From an uncultured Brevundimonas sp. (GTDB lineage Bacteria; Pseudomonadota; Alphaproteobacteria; Caulobacterales; Caulobacteraceae): a stretch of 47,653 bases of DNA. The notes beneath the pieces were generated by a model, which made no database searches, was not told the origin of the DNA, and worked only from the letters and a program-made list of their open reading frames with translations. The translations under genes and the position numbers were made by a program. Below, one piece after another: positions 10,566 through 18,349 of the stretch; positions within the stretch are counted from its first letter, which is position 1, and every line of letters starts with the position of its first letter. The stretch covers positions 1 to 47,653 of the forward strand of contig NZ_CALMFB010000068.1 in assembly GCF_937863155.1 (NCBI RefSeq), read 5' to 3'.

Positions 10566-11545
10566 TGTTCAGGCGTCCAGCGACGTATGGCGGTGCGGGC
10601 GGCGCCGTCGGGCGTCACCGAAATCAAGGCGGTTCGGACCACGCGCATGCCGGCGTGCTGCACCTCGATGCGCAGGTCGAACCAGGTGTTCAGAAGGGTG
10701 ATCTGGTCGCGCGCCTCCTGCGTCGGGGCGGCGGCGGCCATGGCCGGTTGCGACCAGAAGGCGTCGGCCGAGGTCCAGCCCCCGGCGGGTCGGTTGGCCA
10801 GCACGGCGCGCGCGCTGGCCAGACCCAGCCGCCCCTGGGTCAGCATGACCAGGACCGGCGCCTGGTCCGGCGTCAGGGTGTTGGGATTCACAGGCGACAG
10901 CCGCGCCGCCGGCAGGGCGCACACATGGGGCCGCAGGGTGCGATAGAGGTCGGCGTCCACCCCCTGGATGGCGCGCAGTTCGCTGACTTCGGCCAGCAGC
11001 ACCCCGCCGGTGCGATAGGGTTCGGCCATGCCGGCGTAGCGCGCGTCCTCGGCCCCGCCGGGGCGCACGGCCGGGTCGGCGTCCAGCCAGTCGACCAAGG
11101 CGTCGGCCACCGCCCGCATCCGCCCTTCGGCCACGCCTAGCGCCCGGCCCAGAGCCACCAATTGCGCCACGCCCTCGGGCTGGACGATCAGATCCTCGCC
11201 CTGGCCGAAGACGACGCTGTTCAGGTTGAAACAGCCCTGGCCGTCGCGCACTACGGCGCTGACCGCGCCGGTGTCGGTCGGGAAATCCAGCCGCCGTCCG
11301 TTCCAGTCGGGTTGCAGCGGCGTGCGGGTCGGATTGGCCGAAACCAGACGCCCGACCTGACGCCGCGCCAGGGCCTCGGCCCCGTCGGCGTACAGTTGCG
11401 CCTGGGCCTGGATTTCGGCGTTGGTCGCGCGGCGGATCGAGAAGCGCACGTCGTCCAGAACCACCGACGCCACGGCCGCCATCACCGCCACCATCAGCAG
11501 CACGGTCAGCAGGGCCATGCCCTCGCGCTCGGTCGGCCGCCTCAT
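10562..11545 (-). CDS. gspK: Type II secretion minor pseudopilin K
   Basis: The 327-residue product is the large tip pseudopilin. It starts MRRPTEREGMALLTVLLMVAVMA, a prepilin signal with cleavage after Gly9. The +5 position lacks the usual glutamate, a feature of GspK. The large alpha-helical domain (SAM-like, with VSELRAIQGVDADLYRTLRPHV and NPNTLTPDQAPVL) follows. The ATG at 11545 overlaps the gspJ stop as ATGA and replaces a longer open frame that only shadows gspJ. GspI, J and K are known to form the pseudopilus tip. Confidence 0.93.
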   Translation of the reverse strand: MRRPTEREGMALLTVLLMVAVMAAVASVVLDDVRFSIRRATNAEIQAQAQLYADGAEALARRQVGRLVSANPTRTPLQPDWNGRRLDFPTDTGAVSAVVRDGQGCFNLNSVVFGQGEDLIVQPEGVAQLVALGRALGVAEGRMRAVADALVDWLDADPAVRPGGAEDARYAGMAEPYRTGGVLLAEVSELRAIQGVDADLYRTLRPHVCALPAARLSPVNPNTLTPDQAPVLVMLTQGRLGLASARAVLANRPAGGWTSADAFWSQPAMAAAAPTQEARDQITLLNTWFDLRIEVQHAGMRVVRTALISVTPDGAARTAIRRWTPEQ

Positions 11546-12129
11546 GCCGGGCCTGCCAGAAACAGTTGATCCACCGGCCCATAGCCGTCCAGCGTCAGGC
11601 TGATCTTCACCGCGTCGGGCAGCGGTCGGTCGGGCGAGACGATATAGGCCGGCGCCTCGACCCCGTCGCGCACGAAGGTCGCCCGCGCCTGACGCACGCC
11701 GCGGAACAGCACCTGGGGCGGCCCCGGCCGCGCCCCGTCCAGATAGCGCGAGGCGCGGCGCTCCAGCCGGTCTTCGACCAGACGATACTCGACCCGTTGC
11801 AGCGACGGCCGCGCCTCTTCGCCCGGATTGCTCCAGCCTGCACGCGTCAGGACCAGCAGCGGCTCGCCTGGCGCCTGGCCCGCGACCATCGGCCGGGGCA
11901 GGGGGCGGCCGGTGGGGGTGCGGGTGCGGCGGCCGACCGCCTGGCCGATGTCGGCCCGCATCAGGGCGCGGGCGCGCTGGATCTCGGCGATCCGGTCCGA
12001 GGCCGTCTTGACCGCGAACCGGCTGTCCACCGCCTGCGACAGCACCAGCGCCCCGGCCCCGCCGATCAGGGCGAAGACCGCCAGGGCGATCAGAACCTCC
12101 ACCAGGGTGAAGCCCGCGCGGCGCATCAC
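11542..12129 (-). CDS. gspJ: Type II secretion minor pseudopilin J
   Basis: The 195-residue tip pseudopilin has a class III leader MMRRAG and the methylated N-terminal helix FTLVEVLIALAVFALIGGAG, with Glu at +5. A beta-rich globular domain follows, including VEYRLVEDRLERRASRYLD. The start may be either of two adjacent ATG codons; the first overlaps the gspI stop by four bases. The prepilin peptidase that would cleave it is not encoded in this window. Confidence 0.92.
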   Translation of the reverse strand: MMRRAGFTLVEVLIALAVFALIGGAGALVLSQAVDSRFAVKTASDRIAEIQRARALMRADIGQAVGRRTRTPTGRPLPRPMVAGQAPGEPLLVLTRAGWSNPGEEARPSLQRVEYRLVEDRLERRASRYLDGARPGPPQVLFRGVRQARATFVRDGVEAPAYIVSPDRPLPDAVKISLTLDGYGPVDQLFLAGPA

Positions 12130-12479
12130 GACCGCCCCCGGAACACGACACGCTCGGCCGCTGGACCGTCGTCGTCGGACACGCGGATATCGACCCGCTG
12201 GATGTCGCCCACGGCGGTCGAAACGACGGTGCGGGTCCAGCGCCAGTTGCGCCCGGCCAGAGGCGTCGTTCCCTCGGCGGCGCCTTCGGCCAGAGCAGGC
12301 GTCAAGGTCGCCTCGACCGCCAGATTGTCGGCCACGATCCCGGCCCAGGTCCGCGCCTCGACCCGCGCCGCCGACCGGGTGTTCTCGCCCGTCAGGTTCA
12401 GCAGGGCCAGCGCCGCCAGGCCGAACACGGCCAGGGCGATCAGAACCTCCAGCAGGGTGAAACCGCCGCGATCAGTCAC
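12126..12479 (-). CDS. gspI: Type II secretion minor pseudopilin I
   Basis: The 117-residue minor pseudopilin has a short leader MTDRGG, cleaved before FTLLEVLIALAVFGLAALALL, with the invariant Glu at +5. The C-terminal domain contains NWRWTRTVV, typical of GspI. It overlaps gspH by eight bases and gspJ by four. Unlike GspG and GspH just upstream, its leader has the usual length and no repeat insertion. Confidence 0.92.
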   Translation of the reverse strand: MTDRGGFTLLEVLIALAVFGLAALALLNLTGENTRSAARVEARTWAGIVADNLAVEATLTPALAEGAAEGTTPLAGRNWRWTRTVVSTAVGDIQRVDIRVSDDDGPAAERVVFRGRS

Positions 12480-13074
12480 GGATCGACACCTCGCCCGCGC
12501 CGTCCACGACCACTGCGCGGCTGTGGCCGTCGCGGCTCAGCACCACGCGCGCCGGTTCGGCCGCACCGGTCGGGTCGAAGACGATACGCAGCGGCCGATC
12601 CAGATCGACCCGCACCGCCGCGTCCCATTCCCGGGCCTTGAACGGCCCCGCGTTCAGGGCCGACCAGCGCAGGCCGTCATAGGTGGAAAAGCCATAGCCC
12701 GCTCGCGTCGTCTCGACCGCCGTGGGCCGGTTGGACAGCACCGCCTCTTCGCGCGCCCGGACCAGGCGCGCGGCGAAGGCTTCGGCCGCCTGGGACGCCG
12801 AGGGGTGCGGATCGGGCAGGGCCAGCACCACCGCCCCCGCCGCCAGCCCGATGATGGCGACCGTCATCATCAGCTCCACCAGGGTGAAGCCTTGTTTGTT
12901 CGCCCTAACGCTCGCCGCGCGGCGGCTCGCTGCTTGAGGGCAGGTTCTGGCCCTATCGCGCGCGCCGCGGGCGCTCGCGGCTTGAGGGCAGGTTTGCGCC
13001 CTAACGCTCGGCTCGCGGAGCCTCGCTGCTTGAGGGCGGTGGTCAGGCGTCCCAGTTGCCGATGTCGGCGTCAT
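12472..13074 (-). CDS. gspH: Type II secretion minor pseudopilin H with repeat-expanded leader
   Basis: Pseudopilin with methylation helix GFTLVELMMTVAIIGLAAGAV, Glu at +5, and a beta domain with ARLVRAREEAVLSNRPTAVE, as in GspH. The cleavage site KQG|F lies at residues 62/63 if translation starts at ATG 13074, instead of the usual leader of about ten residues or fewer. Between that ATG and the helix the frame is filled by three 16-residue repeats of the type PQAASxRxAxxRA, and it holds no other ATG, GTG or TTG. A GGGAGG box eight bases before ATG 13074 supports this start, which overlaps the gspG 3' end by 32 bases. The mature part would be 138 residues. Confidence 0.82.
   Translation of the reverse strand: MTPTSATGTPDHRPQAARLREPSVRAQTCPQAASARGARDRARTCPQAASRRAASVRANKQGFTLVELMMTVAIIGLAAGAVVLALPDPHPSASQAAEAFAARLVRAREEAVLSNRPTAVETTRAGYGFSTYDGLRWSALNAGPFKAREWDAAVRVDLDRPLRIVFDPTGAAEPARVVLSRDGHSRAVVVDGAGEVSIRD
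12902..13037 (-). repeat. Three tandem 48-base-period palindromic repeats in the gspH leader
   Basis: Three 40-base units at 12902-12941, 12950-12989 and 12998-13037 each begin GCCCTA and end TTGAGGGC on the plus strand. Two eight-base spacers separate them, so the period is exactly 48 bases (16 codons). The unit ends are inverted (GCCCT/AGGGC) and the centres are rich in GC dyads, for example CGCCGCGCGGCG, so each unit can fold. On the coding strand each unit reads PQAA(S/R)...RA. The same family appears at 13464-13551. Confidence 0.9.
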
Positions 13075-13585
13075 CGCCTTCGCCTCCCTCGCGGCCGTCG
13101 GCGCCGTATGAGAAGACGTCGAACTGGCCGCCGCGCGTGCTGTTGCGGCGGTACTGGTAGTCGTTGCCCCACGGGTCTTTCGGCAGGCGCCGGATGTAGC
13201 CGCCCTGGCGATAGCGGTCCGGCTGGGCCAGGCCGGCGGGCGCGCGACGCAGCGCCTGCAGGCCCTGCTGGTCGGTGGGGAAGGCCATGGTGTCCAGGCG
13301 ATAGGTCTCAATGGCCTGTTCCAGGGTGGCGATGTCGGCCTTGGCCTTTTCGACCATGGCGCGGTCCTGGCTGGGCAGGACGTTGATGGCCACCACGGTC
13401 GCCAGAAGGCCGATGATGACGATCACCACCATCAGCTCGACCAGGCTGAAGCCTTGTCTCTTAGCCCTACCGCTCGCGCCGCGGGCGCTCGCTTCTTGAG
13501 GGCGGTTGTTGGCCCTATCGCGCGTCGCACGGCGGCTTGCTGCTTGAGGGCGGTAGGAAGAGGTACGGTCGGACATCGTTTTCAT
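13043..13585 (-). CDS. gspG: Type II secretion major pseudopilin G with repeat-expanded leader
   Basis: Main subunit of the pseudopilus. The mature helix GFSLVELMVVIVIIGLLATVV, the conserved LEQAIETYRLDTMAFPT and PWGNDYQYR, and the acidic C-terminal loop with GDDADIGNWD (calcium site in GspG) make the call firm. Translation from ATG 13585, which overlaps the gspF stop as ATGA, gives a 45-residue leader ending KRQG|F. Most of that leader is two 16-residue repeats (PQAASRRATRDRA and PQEASARGASGRA) encoded by the palindromic repeats at 13464-13551. An internal ATG three codons later is also possible. The mature part is 135 residues, normal for GspG. Confidence 0.94.
   Translation of the reverse strand: MKTMSDRTSSYRPQAASRRATRDRANNRPQEASARGASGRAKRQGFSLVELMVVIVIIGLLATVVAINVLPSQDRAMVEKAKADIATLEQAIETYRLDTMAFPTDQQGLQALRRAPAGLAQPDRYRQGGYIRRLPKDPWGNDYQYRRNSTRGGQFDVFSYGADGREGGEGDDADIGNWDA
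13464..13551 (-). repeat. Two tandem 48-base-period palindromic repeats in the gspG leader
   Basis: Two 40-base units at 13464-13503 and 13512-13551 begin GCCCTA and end TTGAGGGC on the plus strand, with an eight-base spacer, matching the three units in the gspH leader. The first has a GC dyad centre (GCGCCGCGGGCGC). They lie in frame within gspG, upstream of the prepilin cleavage site. Confidence 0.9.
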
Positions 13586-14793
13586 CCCATGGCCAGGGTG
13601 TTGATCTGCAGGATGGGCAGCAGGATCGACAGCACGATCACCGCCACCACCCCGCCCATGACGACGATGATCGCCGGCTCCAGCAGGGTCAGCATCACGG
13701 CGGTGAAGGCCGCGAATTCGCGCTCCAGATAGTCGGCGGCGCCGTCCAGCATCGTCTCCAGACGGCCCGAGCTTTCGCCCGAGGCGGTCATGTGCGTCAG
13801 GATCGGCGGAAACACCTCGGCCCGCCGCATGGCCGCCGACAGGCCGCCGCCTTCGCGCACCGCCTCAGCCATCTGCTCGGTCGAGCGGCGCAGGGCGCGG
13901 TTGGGCACCGTGCGCGCCGTCAGGGTCAGGCCGTCCAGAACCGGCAGGCCCGCCGCGATCATGCTGGACAGGGTGCGGGCCATGCGCGCCGCATGGATGT
14001 CGCGCGTCAGCCGCCCGATGACCGGCGCCCGCAGCATCGCCGCATCGAACCGCAGGCGCAGTTCGGGCCGCCTTAGAGCAACGCCGGCGGCGACGATCAG
14101 GGCGGCGACCGCCAGAACAATCAGCCAGCCCCAGTTCCGCATCAGGTCCGACACTGCGATCACCGCGCGGGTCAGCAGCGGCAGGGCCTGGTTCATGTCG
14201 GCGAATTGGTCGACCACCTTGGGCACGACGAAGGTCATCAGGATGGTGATGACGCCAAAGGCCACCACCGCCAGCACGGCCGGATAGATGACGGCGGTCA
14301 GGATCTTGGCCCGCACCTGCTGGTCGCGCTCCAGCCCGTCGGCCAGGCGGGTCAGGATCGGCTGCAGGGCGCCGGAGCGCTCGCCCGCCGCGACCATGGC
14401 CCGGTACAGCGGCGGAAAGGCCCGGCCCTGGCTGGCCATGGCGTCGGCCAGGCGCCGCCCTTCCAGCACCCCGGCGTGCACGCCCGACAGGATGCGCCGC
14501 TCGCTGGGCCGCTCGGCCTGGGCCGCCAGCAGACGCAGCGACTCCTCCAGCGGCGTGGCGGCGATCAGGGCCGCCAGCTGGCGCGTGGTCAGGGCCAGGG
14601 TGCGCGCGCTCAGACGGCCGCCGCGGACATCCGTCCGCGCCTTGGCCGGGGCCGCGCTGGCCGGGCCGATCTGCAATGTCATCAGCCGCCGGCGATCCAG
14701 CACGGTGCGCGCCGCCGCCTCGTCGCGAGCGTTCAGGACGCCGGTGACCGTGCGCCCGGTGTCGTCCACCGCCACATAGTCGAAGGCCGCCAT
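13582..14793 (-). CDS. gspF: Type II secretion inner-membrane platform protein F
   Basis: Polytopic platform protein that interacts with GspE and the pseudopilins. The 403 residues contain two homologous GspF domains, about 65-190 and 270-393. Motifs include LAALIAATPLEESLRLLAAQ and RTLSSMIAAGLPVLDGL, and the spans lie near 170-190, 215-240 and 370-395. The start MAAFDYVAVDDTGR is typical of the family. The ATG shares one base with the gspE stop (TGATG) and the 3' end overlaps gspG. Confidence 0.96.
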   Translation of the reverse strand: MAAFDYVAVDDTGRTVTGVLNARDEAAARTVLDRRRLMTLQIGPASAAPAKARTDVRGGRLSARTLALTTRQLAALIAATPLEESLRLLAAQAERPSERRILSGVHAGVLEGRRLADAMASQGRAFPPLYRAMVAAGERSGALQPILTRLADGLERDQQVRAKILTAVIYPAVLAVVAFGVITILMTFVVPKVVDQFADMNQALPLLTRAVIAVSDLMRNWGWLIVLAVAALIVAAGVALRRPELRLRFDAAMLRAPVIGRLTRDIHAARMARTLSSMIAAGLPVLDGLTLTARTVPNRALRRSTEQMAEAVREGGGLSAAMRRAEVFPPILTHMTASGESSGRLETMLDGAADYLEREFAAFTAVMLTLLEPAIIVVMGGVVAVIVLSILLPILQINTLAMG

Positions 14794-16286
14794 CAGGCCG
14801 CCGCCTCTTCCGGCGCCGTCGTCTCCTGACGGGTGACGCGAAGGGCTTCCTCGATCGAGGTGACGCCCTCCAGCACCAGATCGCGCGCACGGCCCGACAG
14901 GGTTCCGTGCTTGTCGGTGAAGGCGGCGGCGGCCAGGTCGTCCTCCGAAGCGCCCGCCGCGATCAGGCGGCGGATGCGGTCATCGACCCGGATCACTTCA
15001 TACAGGCCCGTGCGCCCGACATAGCCGGTGTGTCCGCAGGCGTCGCACCCGCGCGGCCGCCACACGGTCTTGCCGGTCTTGATGCCGACCAGTTTCGCCG
15101 TCGGCTTGTCCGCGACCTCGGCCTCGCGGCAATGCGGGCACAGCCGCCGCACCAGCCGTTGCGCCACCACCAGCCGCAGGGTCGAGGCCAGCAGGAACGG
15201 CTCCACCCCCATGTCGCGCAGGCGCGTCACCGCTCCGGCCGCATCATTGGTGTGCACGGTCGACAGCACCAGATGGCCGGTAAGGGCGGCCTGAACGGCG
15301 ATGGAGGCCGTTTCGGTGTCGCGTATCTCGCCCACCATCACCACGTCCGGGTCCTGGCGCAGGATGGCGCGCAGGCCGGCGGCGAAGGTCATGCCCACGC
15401 GCGGATTCACCTGGGTCTGGCCCACGCCGTCGATGGCGTATTCGATCGGGTCCTCGACCGTCAGAATGTTGCGCGTGGCGTCGTTCAGCAGCGACAGGCC
15501 GGCATAGAGGCTGGTGGTCTTGCCCGAGCCGGTCGGGCCGGTGACCAGCACCACGCCATTGGGTTCGCGCAGGGCCGCGCGAAACGCCTCCAGCGCCTCG
15601 GCCTGCATGCCCAGGGCCTCCAGCGGCAGTTCCGCCTGGGTCTTGTCCAGGATGCGCAGCACCACCCGTTCGCCCGCCCGCGACGGCAGGGTCGAGACCC
15701 GCACGTCCAGGGTCCGCCCGCCCAGGGCCAGGGAGACGCGGCCGTCCTGGGGCGTGCGGCGTTCGGCGATGTCCAGCCGGGCCATGACCTTGATGCGCGA
15801 CACCACCACAGGGGCCACGCGCGGATTGAGGCTGAGCGCCTCCTTCAGCACCCCATCGACCCGCAGCCGCACCAGCATGGCGGTCTCATACGGCTCCAGA
15901 TGGATGTCGGAGGCGCCCTGGCGCACCGCCTCGGCGATGACGCCATTGATCAGGCGGATGACTGGCGCGTCGTCGGCGCTGTCCAGCAGGTCGTCGGCGG
16001 CCGGGATGTCGTCCACCAGCCCGTCCAGCCCCGACGGCAGGGCCAGGTCGTCCTCGGCGCCCAGCCCCTCGGCCGCATAGACGTCGGACAGGCGCCGGTC
16101 GAACTCGGCCGGGGTCAGGCTTTCGACCCGAAGAGGCCGACCCAGCGCGCGGCGCGTCTCGACCAGGGCCAGCGGATCGGCCCCCTGCCGCAGGCCGACC
16201 ACGGCGATCTCGCCCATGTCCAGCACCACCACGCCGTGCCGCTTGGCGAAGGCGTAGGGCAGGGTGGGATCCACCAGGGTGATCAC
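14793..16286 (-). CDS. gspE: Type II secretion ATPase E
   Basis: Cytoplasmic hexameric ATPase that powers pseudopilus assembly. The 497 residues comprise an N-terminal domain (~1-150), then the ATPase core with IHLEPYE, Walker A GPTGSGKTTSLYAGL, Asp box EDPIEY, Walker B VMVGEIRD and His box TVHTNDAAGAVTRL. Near the C-terminus four cysteines (CPHC and CDAC) form the zinc-binding element seen in GspE. It overlaps gspD by four bases and gspF by one. Confidence 0.97.
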   Translation of the reverse strand: MITLVDPTLPYAFAKRHGVVVLDMGEIAVVGLRQGADPLALVETRRALGRPLRVESLTPAEFDRRLSDVYAAEGLGAEDDLALPSGLDGLVDDIPAADDLLDSADDAPVIRLINGVIAEAVRQGASDIHLEPYETAMLVRLRVDGVLKEALSLNPRVAPVVVSRIKVMARLDIAERRTPQDGRVSLALGGRTLDVRVSTLPSRAGERVVLRILDKTQAELPLEALGMQAEALEAFRAALREPNGVVLVTGPTGSGKTTSLYAGLSLLNDATRNILTVEDPIEYAIDGVGQTQVNPRVGMTFAAGLRAILRQDPDVVMVGEIRDTETASIAVQAALTGHLVLSTVHTNDAAGAVTRLRDMGVEPFLLASTLRLVVAQRLVRRLCPHCREAEVADKPTAKLVGIKTGKTVWRPRGCDACGHTGYVGRTGLYEVIRVDDRIRRLIAAGASEDDLAAAAFTDKHGTLSGRARDLVLEGVTSIEEALRVTRQETTAPEEAAA

Positions 16287-18349
16287 AGCGCGCCCGCGGG
16301 CGGCAGGGGCGCGGTCTGGACCGGCGCGACCGGGGCTGTGCCCACCTGCGGGGCGGCCGGCGGCTGGGTGCGCATATAGTCGCGCAGCATCTCGTCCAGG
16401 CTGGGCTCGCGGGTCGGATCAGCCGTGACCTGCTGTTGGCGCATATAGCCCCAGCGGTCGGCGGCCAGGGTCTGGCTGTCGGCCACGGTGCGGATGATGG
16501 TCGGGCGGATGAAGACCATCAGATTGGTGCGCCCGCGCTGGCGGCTGTTGGAGCGGAACAGGGCGCCGATCACCGGGGCGTCGCCCAGGCCGGGGATCTT
16601 GTCGATCGAGATGCGGTCGTTCTGGTCCAGCAGGCCGCCGGCCACGGCGATGTCGCCATCATCGACCACCAGTGTGGTCTCCAGCTCGCGCTTGTTCAGC
16701 ACAAGGTCGTTGGTGGACGACGACAGCACGCCGTTGATCGACGACACCTCCTGGCGCAGCGTCAGGGTGATGGAGCCGCCGGCGTTGATCTGGGGCCGCA
16801 CCGTCAGCTTGACGCCGATGTCCTGGCGCTGGGTCGTGCGGAAGGGGTTGTCCTGGCCGTTCAGAATGGTCTCGCCGGTGGTGACGGGCACCTCCTGGCC
16901 GACCAGTATGGTCGCCTCGGCGTTGTCCAGCGTCATCAGCGACGGGGTCTGCAGCAGGTTCGAGCCCTGGTCCGTCTTGGCGGCGTTGATGATGAAGCCG
17001 AACAGGCCGTCGCCCCACGATCCGCCGCCGCCGCCGACAAAGCCGTTGGCGCCGATCAGACTGTTCAGAGCCAGGTTCTGAAGCTGCTCCCGCAAGGGAT
17101 CGTCGGCGTCCAGCTGGCCCGCCGCCGCGCCCCCCGCGATGGGAACCAGCGGCGTGGACCGGTCGGAATAGTTGGTCAGGCCGAACCCCTGTTCGCCGGC
17201 CGCCAGCCATTGCACGCCCAGTTCGCGCACGGCGGTGTCGGACAGCTCGACCACAATGGCTTCGATCAGCACCTGCTGGCGACGTACGTCCAGCTGGCGG
17301 ATCACCTCGGCCAGGGTGCGCTGGGCGTCGGCCGATCCGGCGATGACCAGCGCGTTGGCGCCGGGGAAGCGGGCGATGGTCGCGCGCGGTGCGCCGGCCG
17401 GCGGCGTGGCCGAGGTCGCCACGGCCTGGACAGCCGGTTCCTGGGCGGCGCCGGCGGCCGAGTTGGACAGGCGCGGGGCGGCGGTCGGGGCGGCGCTGAC
17501 CGGCTGGCCCACCAGTTGTTGCAGCACGGGCAGCAGTTGCTCGGCATCCGCATGTTGCAGGAAGACGACCTTCACATCGCCGGCCGACGAGGCACGGCGG
17601 TCCAGGTCTTCGATCAGCGGCTGGATGCGCGCGATCTGGGCCGGGTCGCCGCGCAGGACCACGGCGTTGGCGCTCAGCACCGGGGTGACGCTGACCATGG
17701 ACGAACCGCCGCCGCCGGGCGGGGCCAGGGCGGCCTGCATGACCTCGGCGATCTCGCGCGCCGAGGTGTTGTTCAGGCTGATGATCTGGAAGCTGGAGCG
17801 GTCCACGTCGATGCGGCCGACCAGGGCGCGGATGCGCGCCAGATTGTCGGCGAAGTCGGCCACCACCACATTGTTGGCGCCGGGGTTGGCCAGCACCTGG
17901 CCCTGCGCGCCCACCAGCGGCCTGATGGTCTCGGCGGCCGAGGCGGCGTCGATGTGGCGAAGCTGGAACACCTCGGTGGCGAAGCGTTCGGCGCCGACCG
18001 TGGCCGGGCCTTGCGCCGCCGTCTGGGCCGGGCTGATGCGATAGGCGCCCGATCCCGTCGGCGTGACCACCAGGCCGTTGGCCCGCAGGGTCGACAGGAA
18101 GACCTCGAACATCTGGGCGCGGCTCAGCGGCCGGTCGCTGGTCACCGTCACCGTGCCGGTCACGGCCGGATCGACGATGAAGGTGCGGCCGGTCGAGCGG
18201 CCCATGTCGGCGATGAAGGCGCGGATGTCGGCGCCCTGGACGTTCAGCGTCTGACGTTCCTGGGCCATCGCGGGCATGGCGGCCAGCGGCCCCTGGGCGG
18301 CCAGGACCAGGGCCAGGACGGCGCCGATGTTGCGGGTGAAACGGGTCAA
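16283..18349 (-). CDS. gspD: Type II secretion outer-membrane secretin D
   Basis: Forms the outer-membrane exit channel. The 688-residue protein has a signal peptide (LALVLAAQGPLAAMPAMAQ, cleavage near 30), N0-N3 ring domains (QGADIRAFIADMGRSTGRTF, VIAGSADAQRTLAEVIRQLD) and a secretin core with PSLMTLDNAEATILVGQEVPV and GGLLDQNDRISIDKIPGLGDAPVIGALFRS. The C-terminus is proline-rich, and no pilotin gene is evident nearby. The insert between N-domains (about residues 265-325) is Ala/Pro rich and longer than minimal. Confidence 0.96.
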   Translation of the reverse strand: MTRFTRNIGAVLALVLAAQGPLAAMPAMAQERQTLNVQGADIRAFIADMGRSTGRTFIVDPAVTGTVTVTSDRPLSRAQMFEVFLSTLRANGLVVTPTGSGAYRISPAQTAAQGPATVGAERFATEVFQLRHIDAASAAETIRPLVGAQGQVLANPGANNVVVADFADNLARIRALVGRIDVDRSSFQIISLNNTSAREIAEVMQAALAPPGGGGSSMVSVTPVLSANAVVLRGDPAQIARIQPLIEDLDRRASSAGDVKVVFLQHADAEQLLPVLQQLVGQPVSAAPTAAPRLSNSAAGAAQEPAVQAVATSATPPAGAPRATIARFPGANALVIAGSADAQRTLAEVIRQLDVRRQQVLIEAIVVELSDTAVRELGVQWLAAGEQGFGLTNYSDRSTPLVPIAGGAAAGQLDADDPLREQLQNLALNSLIGANGFVGGGGGSWGDGLFGFIINAAKTDQGSNLLQTPSLMTLDNAEATILVGQEVPVTTGETILNGQDNPFRTTQRQDIGVKLTVRPQINAGGSITLTLRQEVSSINGVLSSSTNDLVLNKRELETTLVVDDGDIAVAGGLLDQNDRISIDKIPGLGDAPVIGALFRSNSRQRGRTNLMVFIRPTIIRTVADSQTLAADRWGYMRQQQVTADPTREPSLDEMLRDYMRTQPPAAPQVGTAPVAPVQTAPLPPAGAL

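Noticed and set aside
12902-13037. CRISPR-like regular repeats
   Set aside because: The spacers are only eight bases, the period is 48 bases, the units are coding and in frame, and there are no cas genes.
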